Counted from the stretch's first letter, positions 44,401 through 53,959 are shown. The stretch is 64,000 nucleotides of DNA from JAOPZW01 sp963788935 (GCA_963788935.1 CAWBIM010000003.1:558001-622000); one strand, 5' to 3'. Notes: generated from the sequence alone by a model not told the origin. Translations and numbers: made by a program.

Positions 44401-46509
44401 ATGCAAGAGCGCCGGAGTGGTGCGATGACGCGCAGGGAGGCGCTCAAGCTGGGCGGCGGCGCCGCCGGGATGTTCATCGTGGGAGCCGGCGGCCTGGCCA
44501 TCCCGCGGGGCGTGGCCAAGGGCGGGGGCAGCCTCTACATCGAGGCGTTCCCCACGAGCCCGCTGATCACGACGCCGTTCAACGAGGCGCTTCCGGTCCC
44601 CGCGGCCCTGCGCCCGATCCCCAAGGCGGAGGTCGACGCCTGGCCGAACCCGCCCGGGCCCGACAACCAGGACTTCGTGAAGGGCGGCACCCCCTCCAAG
44701 CACCAGCTGTGGCCCGGCGAGGGCGTGACCGCGACCTACCCGTGGACGACGACCACGCCCGACGTCTACCAGGTCAAGGTCCAGGCGGCCAGCCACGACT
44801 TCACGTCCTCCGCGGTCCAGCCGATCGACAGCAACGGCCGCAACAGCGTGCCGCCGGGGAGCAGGAACGCGAACCCGCGATTCCTGCCGAAGAGCACGAT
44901 CTACGGCTTCAACGCCCATGACCGCGAGGTGGCGGGGCTGCCCGTCTTCCCGGGGCCGCGCATCAACGCCGAGTACGCACGGCCCGCCCTCGTGCGCTTC
45001 GAGAACCACCTCGACATCGACAACGGGACGGACCCGATGGACTTCGGCTCGCCGAACCGCTCGTTCATCACCCACCTGCACAACGGGCACACCGCCGCGG
45101 AGTCCGACGGCAACCCCGCCCACGGCTTCCGGCGGTTCTCGCCGCTCGGCCGCCTCACGCACGAGGCGGCCTACGAGCCGGGCGAGTCGGTCGACAACCT
45201 CTACCTCGGCTATCCGGCCGGCGGCGACGAGCGCGAGAAGCAGTCGTTCTTCTGGTTCCACGACCACGTCCACGGCCACACCGGCGCGAACGTCTACAAG
45301 GGCATGGTCGGGCTCATGCCGCTGTATGACCCGGTCATCGACAACGGCGACGAGACCAAGAAGGACGGCCTGCGCCTTCCCGGTCGCCGCCGAGACAACG
45401 GCGACGGGTCGTTCGACGTCGACTACGACATCCCGCTGGCGATCTATGACTGTCGCCTGGATGACGGTGTGACACCGCACAAAGACGCACACAACGGTTC
45501 CGGGGAGACACACCCGGAGTGGTGGGGCAAGACGTTTTTCCGTCACTTCCCGAATCACGGTTTCGTGGGTGACATCTTCACCGTCAACGGCAAGGCGTTC
45601 CCCGTGCTCGAGGTCAAGCGCCGCAAGTACCGCCTGCGGTTCCTCGACGCGTCGATCTCGCGCATCTACGACTTCAAGCTCATGACCGGGCACCCGAAGG
45701 CGGCGCGCGACCTCGGCTACAAGGGCGACGAGCTCCAGGGCCAGTACCGCCTGCCGGACGGCAAGCAGTGCATGAAGATGGTGGAGATCGCCAACGAGGG
45801 CGGCCTGCTGCCCAAGCCGATCCTCCGCGACAACTTCGAGCTGTGGCCGGCCAAGCGCCGCGAGGTCGTCGTCGACTTCACGAAGTGGATGGACGGCTCG
45901 CCCACGCGGACGGGCGACGAGCTCTACCTCGTCGACGTGATGAAGATGACCACGGGTCGCATGTGGGACAGCCAGGACCCGAGGTACATGGTCCCGGTCA
46001 TGAAGATCGTCATCGGCGACGACCCGCCCGAGCCGGACTACAGCGTCATCCCGGCCAAGCTCCGCGAGGTCCCGGATCTCGTCCCCGGCGCGGTCGCCGC
46101 GATCAAGGACAAGGGCATCCCGACGTTCGAGCTCCAGCGCGGCAGCTCCAACGCCGACCCCGAGACCGAGTGGCTCATCAACGGCCAGCAGTTCGACCCG
46201 GCCGTCCCGATCATCTCGGTCAAGAAGGACTCCGGCCAGATCTGGCGGATCCGCAACGGCGGCGGCGGCTGGGTCCACCCCATGCACCTGCACATGGAGG
46301 AGCACCGCGTGGTGGCCCGCAACGGCAAGCTCGCGCCCGACTCCCGTCACCCGGACGACACGGGCAAGGAGGACGTCGTCGCGCTCGACCCGAGCGAGGA
46401 GGTCGTGATCTCCCGCCGGTTCCGGACCTTCACCGGCGCCTACGTGGCCCACTGCCACAACCTCGCCCACGAGGACCACAACATGATGTTCGCCTGGGAG
46501 ATCGTCTGA
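44401..46509 (+). CDS. Tat-exported multicopper oxidase
   Basis: 702 residues. The N-terminal Tat signal MTRREALKLGGGAAGMFIVG places it outside the membrane. All four copper motifs are present in order: HLHNGH (~res 223), WFHDHVHGH (~285), HPMHLHMEEH (~630) and HCHNLAHEDHNMM near the C-terminus with the type-1 Cys and axial Met. The wide spacing between motifs 2 and 3 resembles phenoxazinone-synthase/CotA-like oxidases, which couple oxidation of phenols, bilirubin or metals to O2 reduction. ATG 44401 follows AAAAAGGAG. Around 45440-45560 the GC bias softens. The upstream Crp-like regulator may control it. Confidence 0.93.
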   Translation: MQERRSGAMTRREALKLGGGAAGMFIVGAGGLAIPRGVAKGGGSLYIEAFPTSPLITTPFNEALPVPAALRPIPKAEVDAWPNPPGPDNQDFVKGGTPSKHQLWPGEGVTATYPWTTTTPDVYQVKVQAASHDFTSSAVQPIDSNGRNSVPPGSRNANPRFLPKSTIYGFNAHDREVAGLPVFPGPRINAEYARPALVRFENHLDIDNGTDPMDFGSPNRSFITHLHNGHTAAESDGNPAHGFRRFSPLGRLTHEAAYEPGESVDNLYLGYPAGGDEREKQSFFWFHDHVHGHTGANVYKGMVGLMPLYDPVIDNGDETKKDGLRLPGRRRDNGDGSFDVDYDIPLAIYDCRLDDGVTPHKDAHNGSGETHPEWWGKTFFRHFPNHGFVGDIFTVNGKAFPVLEVKRRKYRLRFLDASISRIYDFKLMTGHPKAARDLGYKGDELQGQYRLPDGKQCMKMVEIANEGGLLPKPILRDNFELWPAKRREVVVDFTKWMDGSPTRTGDELYLVDVMKMTTGRMWDSQDPRYMVPVMKIVIGDDPPEPDYSVIPAKLREVPDLVPGAVAAIKDKGIPTFELQRGSSNADPETEWLINGQQFDPAVPIISVKKDSGQIWRIRNGGGGWVHPMHLHMEEHRVVARNGKLAPDSRHPDDTGKEDVVALDPSEEVVISRRFRTFTGAYVAHCHNLAHEDHNMMFAWEIV

Positions 46510-46538
46510 CGGCAGCCGCGCGGGCCTACGATGCGCCG

Positions 46539-46919
46539 ATGCGGCTGCGGGTCGCCCGCCACACCGAGCGCCTGGCCGATCTCGTCGCGTTCTACCGCGA
46601 CGGGATCGGCCTGCCGGAGATCGGCGGCTTCCGCGGCCACGCGGGCTACGACGGCGTCTTCCTCGCGATCCCGGGGACCGGGGCGCACCTGGAGCTGACC
46701 GCCGGCGGCGGCCACGGCGCGCCGGCGCCGCACCCCGAGTCGCTGCTCGTGCTCTACCTCGGCGACGACGCGGCGGTCCGCGCCGTCGCCGAGCGGCTGC
46801 GCGCCACGCCGGTCGCGCCGGCGAACCCGTACTGGGCCGAGCACGGCCTGACGTTCGAGGACCCCGACGGCTTCCGCGTCGTGCTCGTCCCGGAGCCCTG
46901 GGACGACGACCGCGCGTAA
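46539..46919 (+). CDS. VOC family protein (glyoxalase-like)
   Basis: 126 residues from ATG 46539: ARHTERLADLVAFYRDGIGL, GAHLELTAGGG and EHGLTFEDPDGFRVVLVPEP give a single VOC fold, with metal-type His/Glu positions in HTERL, HLEL and GFRVVL only partly kept. Function unknown. It lies 29 bases after the oxidase gene. Its TAA stop is part of the GTAAC element of the next promoter. Confidence 0.85.
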   Translation: MRLRVARHTERLADLVAFYRDGIGLPEIGGFRGHAGYDGVFLAIPGTGAHLELTAGGGHGAPAPHPESLLVLYLGDDAAVRAVAERLRATPVAPANPYWAEHGLTFEDPDGFRVVLVPEPWDDDRA

Positions 46920-46942
46920 CGCACCGCGCGCCGGACGGACCA
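46916..46942 (+). promoter_or_regulatory. GTAAC-type candidate ECF promoter before GNAT-DUF427
   Basis: GTAAC (46916-46920), 15 bases, CGGACCA (46936-46942), ending six bases before ATG 46949. It is the weakest member of a set of six such sites, kept because spacing and distance to the start match the others. Confidence 0.4.
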
Positions 46943-46948
46943 CCGGGG

Positions 46949-47420
46949 ATGCCGTGGCCGGTCGCGATCCGTGAGCACGCCGGCCCTCGGGCCGGGCTGC
47001 GGCCGCTGTTCGAGCTCGCGGAGGACTCGGCGCAGGAACTCGACGCGTACCTCGACGCCGGCCGCGTCCTCGTCGCGGACGACGGCGACCGCGTCGTCGG
47101 CCACCTGCTGATCACGGACGCCGCGGACGCCGGGGCGGCCGAGATCAAGAGCATGGCCGTCGACGAGGCGCTGCAGGGCCGCGGCATCGGCCGCGCGCTG
47201 GTGGCGGCCGCGATCGCCCTCGCCCGCGACGAGGGCCGCGCGACGCTCGTCGTGGCCACCGCGACGGCGGACATCGGGAACCTCCGCTTCTACCAGCGCC
47301 TCGGCTTCCGGATGCGCGCGATCGAACGCGACGCGTTCACGCCCGCGACCGGCTACCCGCCCGACCTTGAGGCCGACGGGATCCCGGTGCGCGATCGTGT
47401 CTGGCTCGACATGCCCCTGA
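46949..47420 (+). CDS. GNAT N-acetyltransferase (stop lost by frameshift)
   Basis: ATG 46949. IKSMAVDEALQGRGIGRALV is the acetyl-CoA-binding RGxGIG region, and VVATATADIGNLRFYQRLGF with VRDRVWLDMP ends the domain. The literal frame has no stop and runs into the DUF427 gene. Removing one C from the CCCC at 47414-47417 creates TGA (47418-47420) directly after VWLDMP, and the span becomes 157 codons. The apparent GNAT-DUF427 fusion is therefore very probably a sequence error. Acetyl acceptor unknown. Confidence 0.83.
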
Positions 47421-47452
47421 ACCGGCGCCGACCCCGAACCGGAGGAACCGAC

Positions 47453-48228
47453 ATGAGCACGACGACCGACGAGTCCACCGCCCGCCGCGGGCGGGTCCGC
47501 CTCGAGCCCGGGGCCAAGCGCGTCCGCGCGTTCCTCGGCGGCGCGGTCGTCGCGGACACCACGCGCCCGGTCCTCGTCTGGGAGGTCCCCTACTACCCCG
47601 CGTACTACGTCCCGCTGGAGGACGTCCGCGCCGAGCTCGTCGCCGACGGCGGCAGCGCCCACTCGCCCAGCCGCGGCGACGGCCAGCACCTTCACCGTCC
47701 GCGCCGGCGGGCGCGAGGCGCCCGGCGGCGCGCTGCGCTACGCCGACTCGCCGATCCCCGAGCTGCGCGAGCCTCGTCCGCCTCGACTGGCACGCCATGG
47801 ACGCGTGGTTCGAGGAGGACGAGGAGGTCTTCACCCATCCGCGCGACCCGTACACGCGCGTCGACATCCTCGCGAGCTCACGCCACGTGCGCATCGAGGT
47901 CGCCGGCGTCACGGTCGCCGAGTCGGCCGCGCCGCGGCTCCTGTTCGAGACCGGCCTGCCGCCGCGCTTCTACCTCCCGAAGCCCCACGTGCGCCTCGAC
48001 CTGCTCGTGCCCAGCGAGACCGTCAGCCACTGCCCGTACAAGGGGCAGGCGGAGTGGTGGTCGGTGCGGACGCCCGACGGCGAGATCCACCCGGACCTCG
48101 CGTGGTCCTACCGCGCGCCGCTGCCCGAGAGCCAGAAGGTCGCCGGGCTGATCGCGTTCCTCGACGAGAAGGTCGACGTGCACGTCGACGGCGTCGCCCG
48201 CGAGCGGCCCCGCACGAAGTTCTCGTAA
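47453..48228 (+). CDS. DUF427 domain protein (two frameshifts)
   Basis: ATG 47453 follows GGAGGAA. KRVRAFLGGAVVADTTRPVL and VPYYPAYYVPLEDV form the first DUF427 repeat. After breaks near 47670 and 47775 come MDAWFEEDEEVFTHPRDPYT, VDILASSRHVRIEVAGVTVA, YLPKPHVRLDLL and SHCPYKGQAEWWSV, the second repeat with the YKG motif, ending at TAA 48228. The span is 776 bases (3n+2). Two-repeat DUF427 proteins are common in actinobacteria; function unknown. It lies in one operon with GNAT. Confidence 0.85.
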
Positions 48229-48251
48229 CGCCCGGGCGCCCTCGCCGACAG
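48225..48251 (+). promoter_or_regulatory. GTAAC-type candidate ECF promoter before GH15
   Basis: GTAAC (48225-48229), 15 bases, CCGACAG (48245-48251), ending seven bases before ATG 48259. Spacing equals that of the sites at 57811, 57842, 59361 and 60479. The GTAAC includes the TAA stop of DUF427. Confidence 0.55.
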
Positions 48252-48258
48252 GGGGCGC

Positions 48259-50133
48259 ATGAGCATCGCAGCCACCCAGCCCGCGGCCTCCGACGCGCCC
48301 GGCGCGCGCGGCGCCTTCACCCCGATCGGCGAGTACGGCCTGCTCGCCGACTGCAACTCCGCCGCCCTCGTGAGCCGGGACGGCTCGATCGACTGGCTCT
48401 GCCTGCCCCGCTACGACGCGGACGCGCTGTTCGCGCGGCATCCTCGACCCGGAGGCCGGCCACTGGTCGATCCGTCCCGCGGGCGAGTACCGCGTCGAGC
48501 GCCGCTACGTCCCGGGCACGCTCGTGATCGAGACGACGTTCACGACGCCCGGCGGCGTGGTGCGGATGCGCGACGCGATGGCCTTCGCCCCCGGCCAGCG
48601 CGGCCACGACCTCGGCCACGAGGCCCCGCACGAGGTGCTGCGGGCGGTCGAGGGCGTGTCGGGCTCGGTCGAGCTCGTCCTCGAGCTGGTCCCGCGCCCC
48701 GAGTACGGCCTGGTCCGCCCGCTGATCCGCGTCGTCGAGGGCGGCGCGAAGACCTTCGGCGGACCGAACCGGATCGAGGTCGTCTCGGCCGTGCCGCTCG
48801 AGCTGCGCGACGCCGGCCTGCACGCCCGCTTCGCGGTTCGCGCGGGCCAGGCGCTCGGGTTCGCCGTCGTGTGGGCCGCGCCCGAGCGGCGCACGCCGCC
48901 CGTCCCGACCGCGGCCGAGCGACGTGGCCGCCCGCGTCGACGACGTCGTCGAAGGCCTGGCGGTCGTGGGAGGCCGAGCACGACGTCTACGCCGGCCCGC
49001 ACCGCGACCTCGTCCGCCACAGCGCCCGCGTGCTGAAGGGCTTGACCTACCGGCCGACCGGCGCGATCGTCGCGGCGCCGACGACCTCGCTGCCCGAGAC
49101 GGTCGGCGGCGAGCGCAACTGGGACTACCGCTTCTCCTGGATCCGCGACTCGAGCCTCACGCTCGAGGCCCTCTACATCGGCGCGTGCACCGACGAGGCG
49201 GAGGAGTTCGTCTCGTTCATGACGAGCGCGGCCGGCGGCGGCGCGTCGCTGCAGATCATGTACGGGATCGGCGGCGAGCACGACCTCTCCGAGCGCGTGC
49301 TCGGCCACCTGCGCGGGTGGCGTGACTCCGCGCCGGTGCGCGTCGGCAACGGCGCGTGGGACCAGGTCCAGCTCGACGTCTACGGGGAGCTGCTCAACGC
49401 GCTCTACGTCTACCGCGAGCGCCTCGGCGAGCTGCACCCGGAGATCCAGGCGTTCGCCGCCGACCTCGCCGACACGGCCGCGCGCCGCTGGCGCGAGACG
49501 GACTCCGGGATCTGGGAGATGCGCGGCGAGCCGCGCCACCACCTCTCGTCGAAGGTCCTGTGCTGGGTCGCGCTCGACCGCGCGGTGAAGCTCGCCCCCG
49601 CGCTCGGCGAGCATGCGGCGAAGGCCGACGGCTGGGCGGTCGAGCGCGACCGCATCCGGGCCGCGATCCTCGAGCGCGGCTGGAGCGAGCCGGCCGGCGC
49701 CTACGCGCAGTCCTTCGAGGCCGACGAGCTCGACGGCGCGGCGCTCCTGATGCCGATCTACGGCTTCCTCCCGGCGACCGACCCACGGATGCGCGCGACG
49801 ATCGACGCGATCGCCCGCGATCTCACCGAGGACGGTCTCGTGCTGCGCTACCGCGCCCAGGAGGGCCTGAACGCCGACGGCCTGAGCGGCGAGGAGGGGA
49901 CGTTCGTCATCTGCTCGTTCTGGCTCGTCTCGTGCCTGGCGATGGCGGGCGAGCTCGAGCGCGCCGAGGCGCTCTTCGCCCAGCTCTCGGGCTACGCGAA
50001 CGACCTCGGGCTGCTCGGCGAGGAGATCGACACCGCCAACGGCGAGCAGCTCGGCAACTTCCCGCAGGCCTACAGCCACATCGGCCTCATCACGGCGGCG
50101 TACGAGATCGACCGGGCCAAGGGGCGGGCATGA
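48259..50133 (+). CDS. glycoside hydrolase family 15 (glucoamylase/trehalase-like; three frameshifts)
   Basis: ATG 48259. FTPIGEYGLLADCNSAALVS and DGSIDWLCLPRYDADALFAR open the N-terminal DUF5911-type domain. After breaks near 48440, 48920 and 48968 the (alpha/alpha)6 barrel follows: GGERNWDYRFSWIRDSSLTL, IMYGIGGEHDLSERVLGHLR, DQVQLDVYGELLNALYVYRE and EEGTFVICSFWLVSCLAMAG. The GH15 general acid/base glutamates are expected in the last two regions. About 624 residues after correction. Family enzymes release glucose from trehalose or alpha-glucans. Its TGA overlaps the ATG of the flavin oxidoreductase gene. Confidence 0.88.
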   Translation: MSIAATQPAASDAPGARGAFTPIGEYGLLADCNSAALVSRDGSIDWLCLPRYDADALFARHPRPGGRPLVDPSRGRVPRRAPLRPGHARDRDDVHDARRRGADARRDGLRPRPARPRPRPRGPARGAAGGRGRVGLGRARPRAGPAPRVRPGPPADPRRRGRREDLRRTEPDRGRLGRAARAARRRPARPLRGSRGPGARVRRRVGRARAAHAARPDRGRATWPPASTTSSKAWRSWEAEHDVYAGPHRDLVRHSARVLKGLTYRPTGAIVAAPTTSLPETVGGERNWDYRFSWIRDSSLTLEALYIGACTDEAEEFVSFMTSAAGGGASLQIMYGIGGEHDLSERVLGHLRGWRDSAPVRVGNGAWDQVQLDVYGELLNALYVYRERLGELHPEIQAFAADLADTAARRWRETDSGIWEMRGEPRHHLSSKVLCWVALDRAVKLAPALGEHAAKADGWAVERDRIRAAILERGWSEPAGAYAQSFEADELDGAALLMPIYGFLPATDPRMRATIDAIARDLTEDGLVLRYRAQEGLNADGLSGEEGTFVICSFWLVSCLAMAGELERAEALFAQLSGYANDLGLLGEEIDTANGEQLGNFPQAYSHIGLITAAYEIDRAKGRA

Positions 50134-51492
50134 GCGGCGTGTTCGACGTCGTCGTCCTCGGCGGCGGCCCGGCCGGCGAGCACTGCGCCGCGCGGCTGGC
50201 CGAGGGCGGCCGGCGGGTCGCTCTGGTCGAGCGCGAGCTGCTCGGCGGCGAGTGCTCGTACTGGGGCTGCATCCCCTCCAAGACGCTCGTCCGCCCGGGC
50301 GAGGCCCTGCAGGCGGCGCGCGAGGTGCCGGGCGCCGCGCAGGCGGTCGACGGCCGCGGCCTCGATCCGGCGGCCGTCCTGGCCTGGCGCGACTTCATGG
50401 TCAGCGGCTACGACGACGCCGGCCAGGTCGCGTGGGCGCGCGGCGCAGGGATCGAGATCGTCCGCGGCGCGGGCCGCCTCGACGGCCCCGGCCGGGTCGT
50501 GGTCGGCGACGAGACGCTGCTCGCCCCCGACGTCGTGATCGCGACCGGCTCGGATGCGGTGCTCCCGCCGGTCCCGGGCCTGGACGGGCTCGAGGGCGTG
50601 TGGACCAACCGCGAGGCGACCGCGTTGCGCGCGGTCCCCCGCCGGCTGCTGGTCCTCGGCGGCGGCCCGGTCGGGGTCGAGCTCGGCCAGGCCGTCCGGC
50701 GGATGGGCGCCGAGGTCGCGATCGTCGAGGGCGCCGACCGGCTGCTGGCGCGCGAGCCGGCGGCGCTCGGCGACGCGCTGGCCGAGGCGCTGCGGGCCGA
50801 CGGCGTCGAGCTGCACCTCGGGCGCCACGTGCGCGCCGCCCGCCGCGACGCCGGCGGCGAGTACGTGCTCGAGCTCGCCGACGGCACCGTCCTGCGCGGC
50901 GACCGCCTGCTCGTGGCGACCGGGCGCCGGCCGCGGACCGGCGGCCTCGGCCTCGAGACCGTCGGCCTCGCGCCCGGCCGCGGCGGGATCGCCGTCGACG
51001 CGCGGATGCGCGCGGGCGAGGGCGTCTGGGCGATCGGCGACGTCACCGGCATCTGGCCGCTGACCTACGTCGGCAAGTACCAGGGCCGGATCGCGGCGGC
51101 GAACATCCTCGGCCACGACCGCGAGGCCGACTACACCGCCGTGCCGCGGGTCGTCTTCACCGACCCGCAGATCGCGGCCGTCGGCGAGGCGGACGGCCCG
51201 TCGACGGCGACCGTGTCCGCTTGCCGAGGTCGCCCGCACGGCGACGTACACGCGGGCCTACGACACGCGGCCCGGGTTCCTGACGCTCGTCTCGGACGGC
51301 GAGCGGCTCACCGGCGCGCACGCCGCCGGCCCCGAGGCGGGCGAGTGGCTGCAGCAGGCGACGGTGGCCATCCGCACCCGGGTGCCGTTGTCGGTCCTGC
51401 TCGACGTCATCCAGCCGTTCCCGACGTTCTCCGAGGCGTTCCTCCACGCGCTGCTGGCGCTCGAGGCACGCGTGCCCGCGGCCGTGGGGTGA
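50130..51492 (+). CDS. pyridine nucleotide-disulfide oxidoreductase, dihydrolipoamide-dehydrogenase-like (frameshifted)
   Basis: ATG 50130 overlaps the GH15 stop (ATGA). DVVVLGGGPAGEHCAARLAE binds FAD. GGECSYWGCIPSKTLVRP has a redox-type cysteine pair separated by SYWG instead of the usual four-residue LNVG, as in a group of actinobacterial Lpd-like proteins. LLVLGGGPVGVELGQAVRRM binds NAD(P)H. After ATVS (near 51225) the dimer domain continues one frame over: AYDTRPGFLTLVSDGERLTG and IQPFPTFSEAFLHALLALEA. The 1363-base span is 3n+1. The reduced substrate is unknown. Confidence 0.87.
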
Positions 51493-51518
51493 CGTCCCAC
51501 GACCGGCCCGGACCGGCA

Positions 51519-52431
51519 TCAGCTCCGCCGGCGCAGCAGGGCGCGAAGGTCGCCCACAGGCCCGAGGTGACGCAGCTTGTCGGGGTTGACGATCGCGCTC
51601 ACGCCCTGGATCTGGCCGTCAGCGACGTCGACGGTCATCACGGCGATCAGCCGGTCGTCGCCGTCGAGGAACAGCGCGCCCGGCTGGCCGTTGACGTGCG
51701 CGCGGCGCGTCGTGACCCCGCCGAGGCGGGAGAGCGCGCGCAGTCCCGCGCCGAACAGGCGAGCGACCTTCACGCGCCCGTGGACCGCTCGGGCGGCCGC
51801 GGGCGCCTTGCCGCCGCCGTCGCCGCGGAAGACGACGTCGTGGGCGAGCAGTGCCTCCAGTGCCTCCAGGTCACCGTGCTCCACGGCCGCGAAGAAGCGG
51901 GCGGCGAGCTCGTCGCGCTGCTCGCGCGAGGCGTCGAACCGCGGCCGGCGCTCTCGCACGTGCCGGCGCGCCCTGCGTCGCCAGCTGGCGGGCGTTCTGC
52001 TCGCTCGTCCCGACGATCTCCGCGATGCGCGCGTACGGCTCGTCGAAGACCTCGCGCAGCAGGAACGCGGCGCGCTGCTCGGGCGAGAGCGTCTCCAGCA
52101 GCACGAGGAAGGCGAGCGACAGCGAGTCCGCCGTCTCGGCGCGGACGGCGGGATCGTCGTCCGTGTCGACCAGGAGCGGCTCGGGCAGCCACTCGCCGAC
52201 GTACGTCTCCCGCCTGACCCGGGCCGAGCGCAGCTGGTCGAGCGCGAGCCGCGAGACCACGGTCGAGAGGTAGGCGCGGGGCGACTCGATCCGTTCGCCG
52301 CCCGCCCGCGCGCGGTGCAGGCGCAGGAACCCCTCCTGCACGACGTCCTCGGCGTCGCTCGCGCTGCCGAGCATCCGGTACGCGATGGCGAACGCCGACG
52401 GGCGCAACTCCTGGAACTGCTCGTCGGTCAC
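51519..52431 (-). CDS. ECF41-type sigma factor, second copy (frameshifted)
   Basis: GTG 52431 overlaps the TGA of the epimerase gene (GTGA). Region 2: FAIAYRMLGSASDAEDVVQE; region 4: EQRAAFLLREVFDEPYARIA. After a break near 51965 come RERRPRFDASREQRDELAAR and the SnoaL-like extension with DGGGK and NPDKL, the two ECF41 hallmark motifs. The 913-base span is 3n+1. Unlike the first copy it is co-transcribed downstream of its epimerase from an ECF41-type promoter, so it should activate its own synthesis. Confidence 0.87.
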
Positions 52432-53396
52432 CGGCCCAGCCCCTGCGCGAAGCCCTGCCGCCAGCTCGGGTAGCGCGGCGTCCAGCCGAGCTCGCGCCTG
52501 GCCTTCTCGTTCGACGCGCCCTTGGTCTCGGTCATCATCGCCGTCGCCGCCTCACCGGCCGCGAGCCGTCCGAGCCAGCGCGGGATGCGCCTCGGCGGCT
52601 TGGCGTCGAGCGCCCGGGCCAGCGCCGGGAGCCACTCGCGGACCGGCGCCGGCTCGTCGTCGACGACGTAGTACACGCCCGGCGCGCCGCGCACGACGGC
52701 GATCGCGGTCGCGGCGGCGGCATCCTCGACGTGCACGTACGACAGGATCCCGCCGCCGTCGCCGATGATCGGGAACCGGCGCTTGCGGACGGGCGCCGCG
52801 ATCACCGCGTCGGGGTCCAGGCTCACCCCGGTGCCCGGACCGTAGAACCCGCCGTAGCGCAGCGCCAGCCCGTCGCCCCACTCGATCGACGTCACCGCCT
52901 TCTCGAGGTAGAGGTACCCCGCCTGGGCCGTCCGCAGGGCCGCCGGCGGGTCGTCGGGACCGATCGGATCGCTCTCGGTGAGGACCGGCCGGTCGGTGCG
53001 GCCGAAGCGGAACGCGCCGAAGCTCTGCGCCACGACGCGCCGGGTGCCGACGGCGCGGCCGGCGGCGAGCAGGTGATCCGTCGCCTCGGTCCGCAACCGG
53101 TTGGTCATCGTCGCCGCGGCCGAGCGGTCGGGGTGGCGCGCCTCCCGGACGCTCATCTGGCCCGAGAGCGCGGTGAGCTGGTGCACGATCACCTCGGGTG
53201 CGGCGGCGGCGACCGCCTCGGCGACCGCGTCGGGGTCGAGGGCGTCGGCCACGACCGGACGCGCTCCCAGGCTGCGCAGCAGCTCCTGCTTGGATGCGCT
53301 CCGGGTCATCCCGACCACCTCGTGCCCCTGGGCGACGAGCTGCGGGACGAGCGCCCGGCCGAGGACGCCGGTGGCACCGGCCACGAAGACCTTCAT
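52428..53396 (-). CDS. NAD(P)-dependent epimerase family protein, second ECF41 target
   Basis: 322 residues from ATG 53396, preceded by AAAGGAG. MKVFVAGATGVLGRALVPQL gives the nucleotide-binding motif and ALRYGGFYGPGTGVSLDPDA aligns with the paralogue at 10747. The C-terminal NEKARRELGWTPRYPSWRQG is also shared. The two epimerase-sigma pairs are clearly duplicates or independent acquisitions of the same module. Physiological substrate unknown. Confidence 0.9.
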   Translation of the reverse strand: MKVFVAGATGVLGRALVPQLVAQGHEVVGMTRSASKQELLRSLGARPVVADALDPDAVAEAVAAAAPEVIVHQLTALSGQMSVREARHPDRSAAATMTNRLRTEATDHLLAAGRAVGTRRVVAQSFGAFRFGRTDRPVLTESDPIGPDDPPAALRTAQAGYLYLEKAVTSIEWGDGLALRYGGFYGPGTGVSLDPDAVIAAPVRKRRFPIIGDGGGILSYVHVEDAAAATAIAVVRGAPGVYYVVDDEPAPVREWLPALARALDAKPPRRIPRWLGRLAAGEAATAMMTETKGASNEKARRELGWTPRYPSWRQGFAQGLGR

Positions 53397-53425
53397 GACT
53401 GCTCCTTTCGTCTCACTGCCCATGA

Positions 53426-53452
53426 GACGAGACAGCCGTGCGGCCGGTGACA
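53426..53452 (-). promoter_or_regulatory. ECF41-dependent promoter of the epimerase-sigma operon
   Basis: Read on the minus strand: TGTCACC (53446-53452), 16 bases, CGTC (53426-53429), the same arrangement as at 10711. It is 29 bases upstream of the epimerase ATG, leaving room for the AAAGGAG ribosome site. Confidence 0.78.
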
Positions 53453-53458
53453 GCGCCC

Positions 53459-53959
53459 TCAGACCCCCGCCGCCGCGAACGGCACGCCGAAGCGCTTGCA
53501 CCAGACGACGACGGACCGGTAGGCGCCGAGGTCGACCGACGCGGGGATCGCGTAGTTCTGGGCGCCGATGTTGCCCTTGAGGCGGCCGAGGTCGACGAAG
53601 CGGTCGTCGAACGCGCCGCCGGGGCCGCCGGGCCGGGTCGCGGACAGGTAGACCTTCAGCAACGGCCCGTTGGACGTGCGGAAGTCCTCGAAGCGCACGT
53701 AGCGGCGGCCGCCGACGGCGATGACCCGGGCGCGGCCGCGGGTCGCGTGCTCGTGGCTGCGGAACGGCGCGACGGAGAGCGTGCGCGCCGTCGCCGGGCC
53801 GGCGGGCGCGACGACGGCCGGGAGCGCCTCGTCGACCCGGTCGTCGATGAACAGCTTCTGCGGCTGGAACCACACGAGGACGAACGCGGCGACGCCCGCG
53901 ACGATGACCGCCGCGAGCGCCGCCGCGCGGCGGGCCGAGGGACGCGGGAGCGTGGCCAC
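53459..53959 (-). CDS. DM13-domain protein with N-terminal membrane anchor
   Basis: 166 residues from GTG 53959. A hydrophobic segment RRAAALAAVIVAGVAAFVLV near the N-terminus is an anchor or signal. The DM13 domain follows: SVAPFRSHEHATRGRARVIA, VRFEDFRTSNGPLLKVYLSA, LGRLKGNIGAQNYAIPASVD and SVVVWCKRFGVPFAAAG, with the conserved Trp-Cys of this family. DM13 is thought to take part in extracytoplasmic redox reactions. Last gene of the SDR-cyclase-GMC operon. Confidence 0.85.
   Translation of the reverse strand: MATLPRPSARRAAALAAVIVAGVAAFVLVWFQPQKLFIDDRVDEALPAVVAPAGPATARTLSVAPFRSHEHATRGRARVIAVGGRRYVRFEDFRTSNGPLLKVYLSATRPGGPGGAFDDRFVDLGRLKGNIGAQNYAIPASVDLGAYRSVVVWCKRFGVPFAAAGV

Noticed and set aside
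43798..47274. 1158-codon minus-strand open frame
   Set aside because: It is antisense to the Crp-like, multicopper oxidase, VOC and GNAT genes, has shadow-type composition (R, P, V, D, E runs) and no domain match.
46949..47800. Apparent in-frame GNAT-DUF427 fusion
   Set aside because: Deleting one C at 47414-47417 gives a TGA right after the GNAT domain, and the DUF427 part has its own GGAGGAA and ATG.
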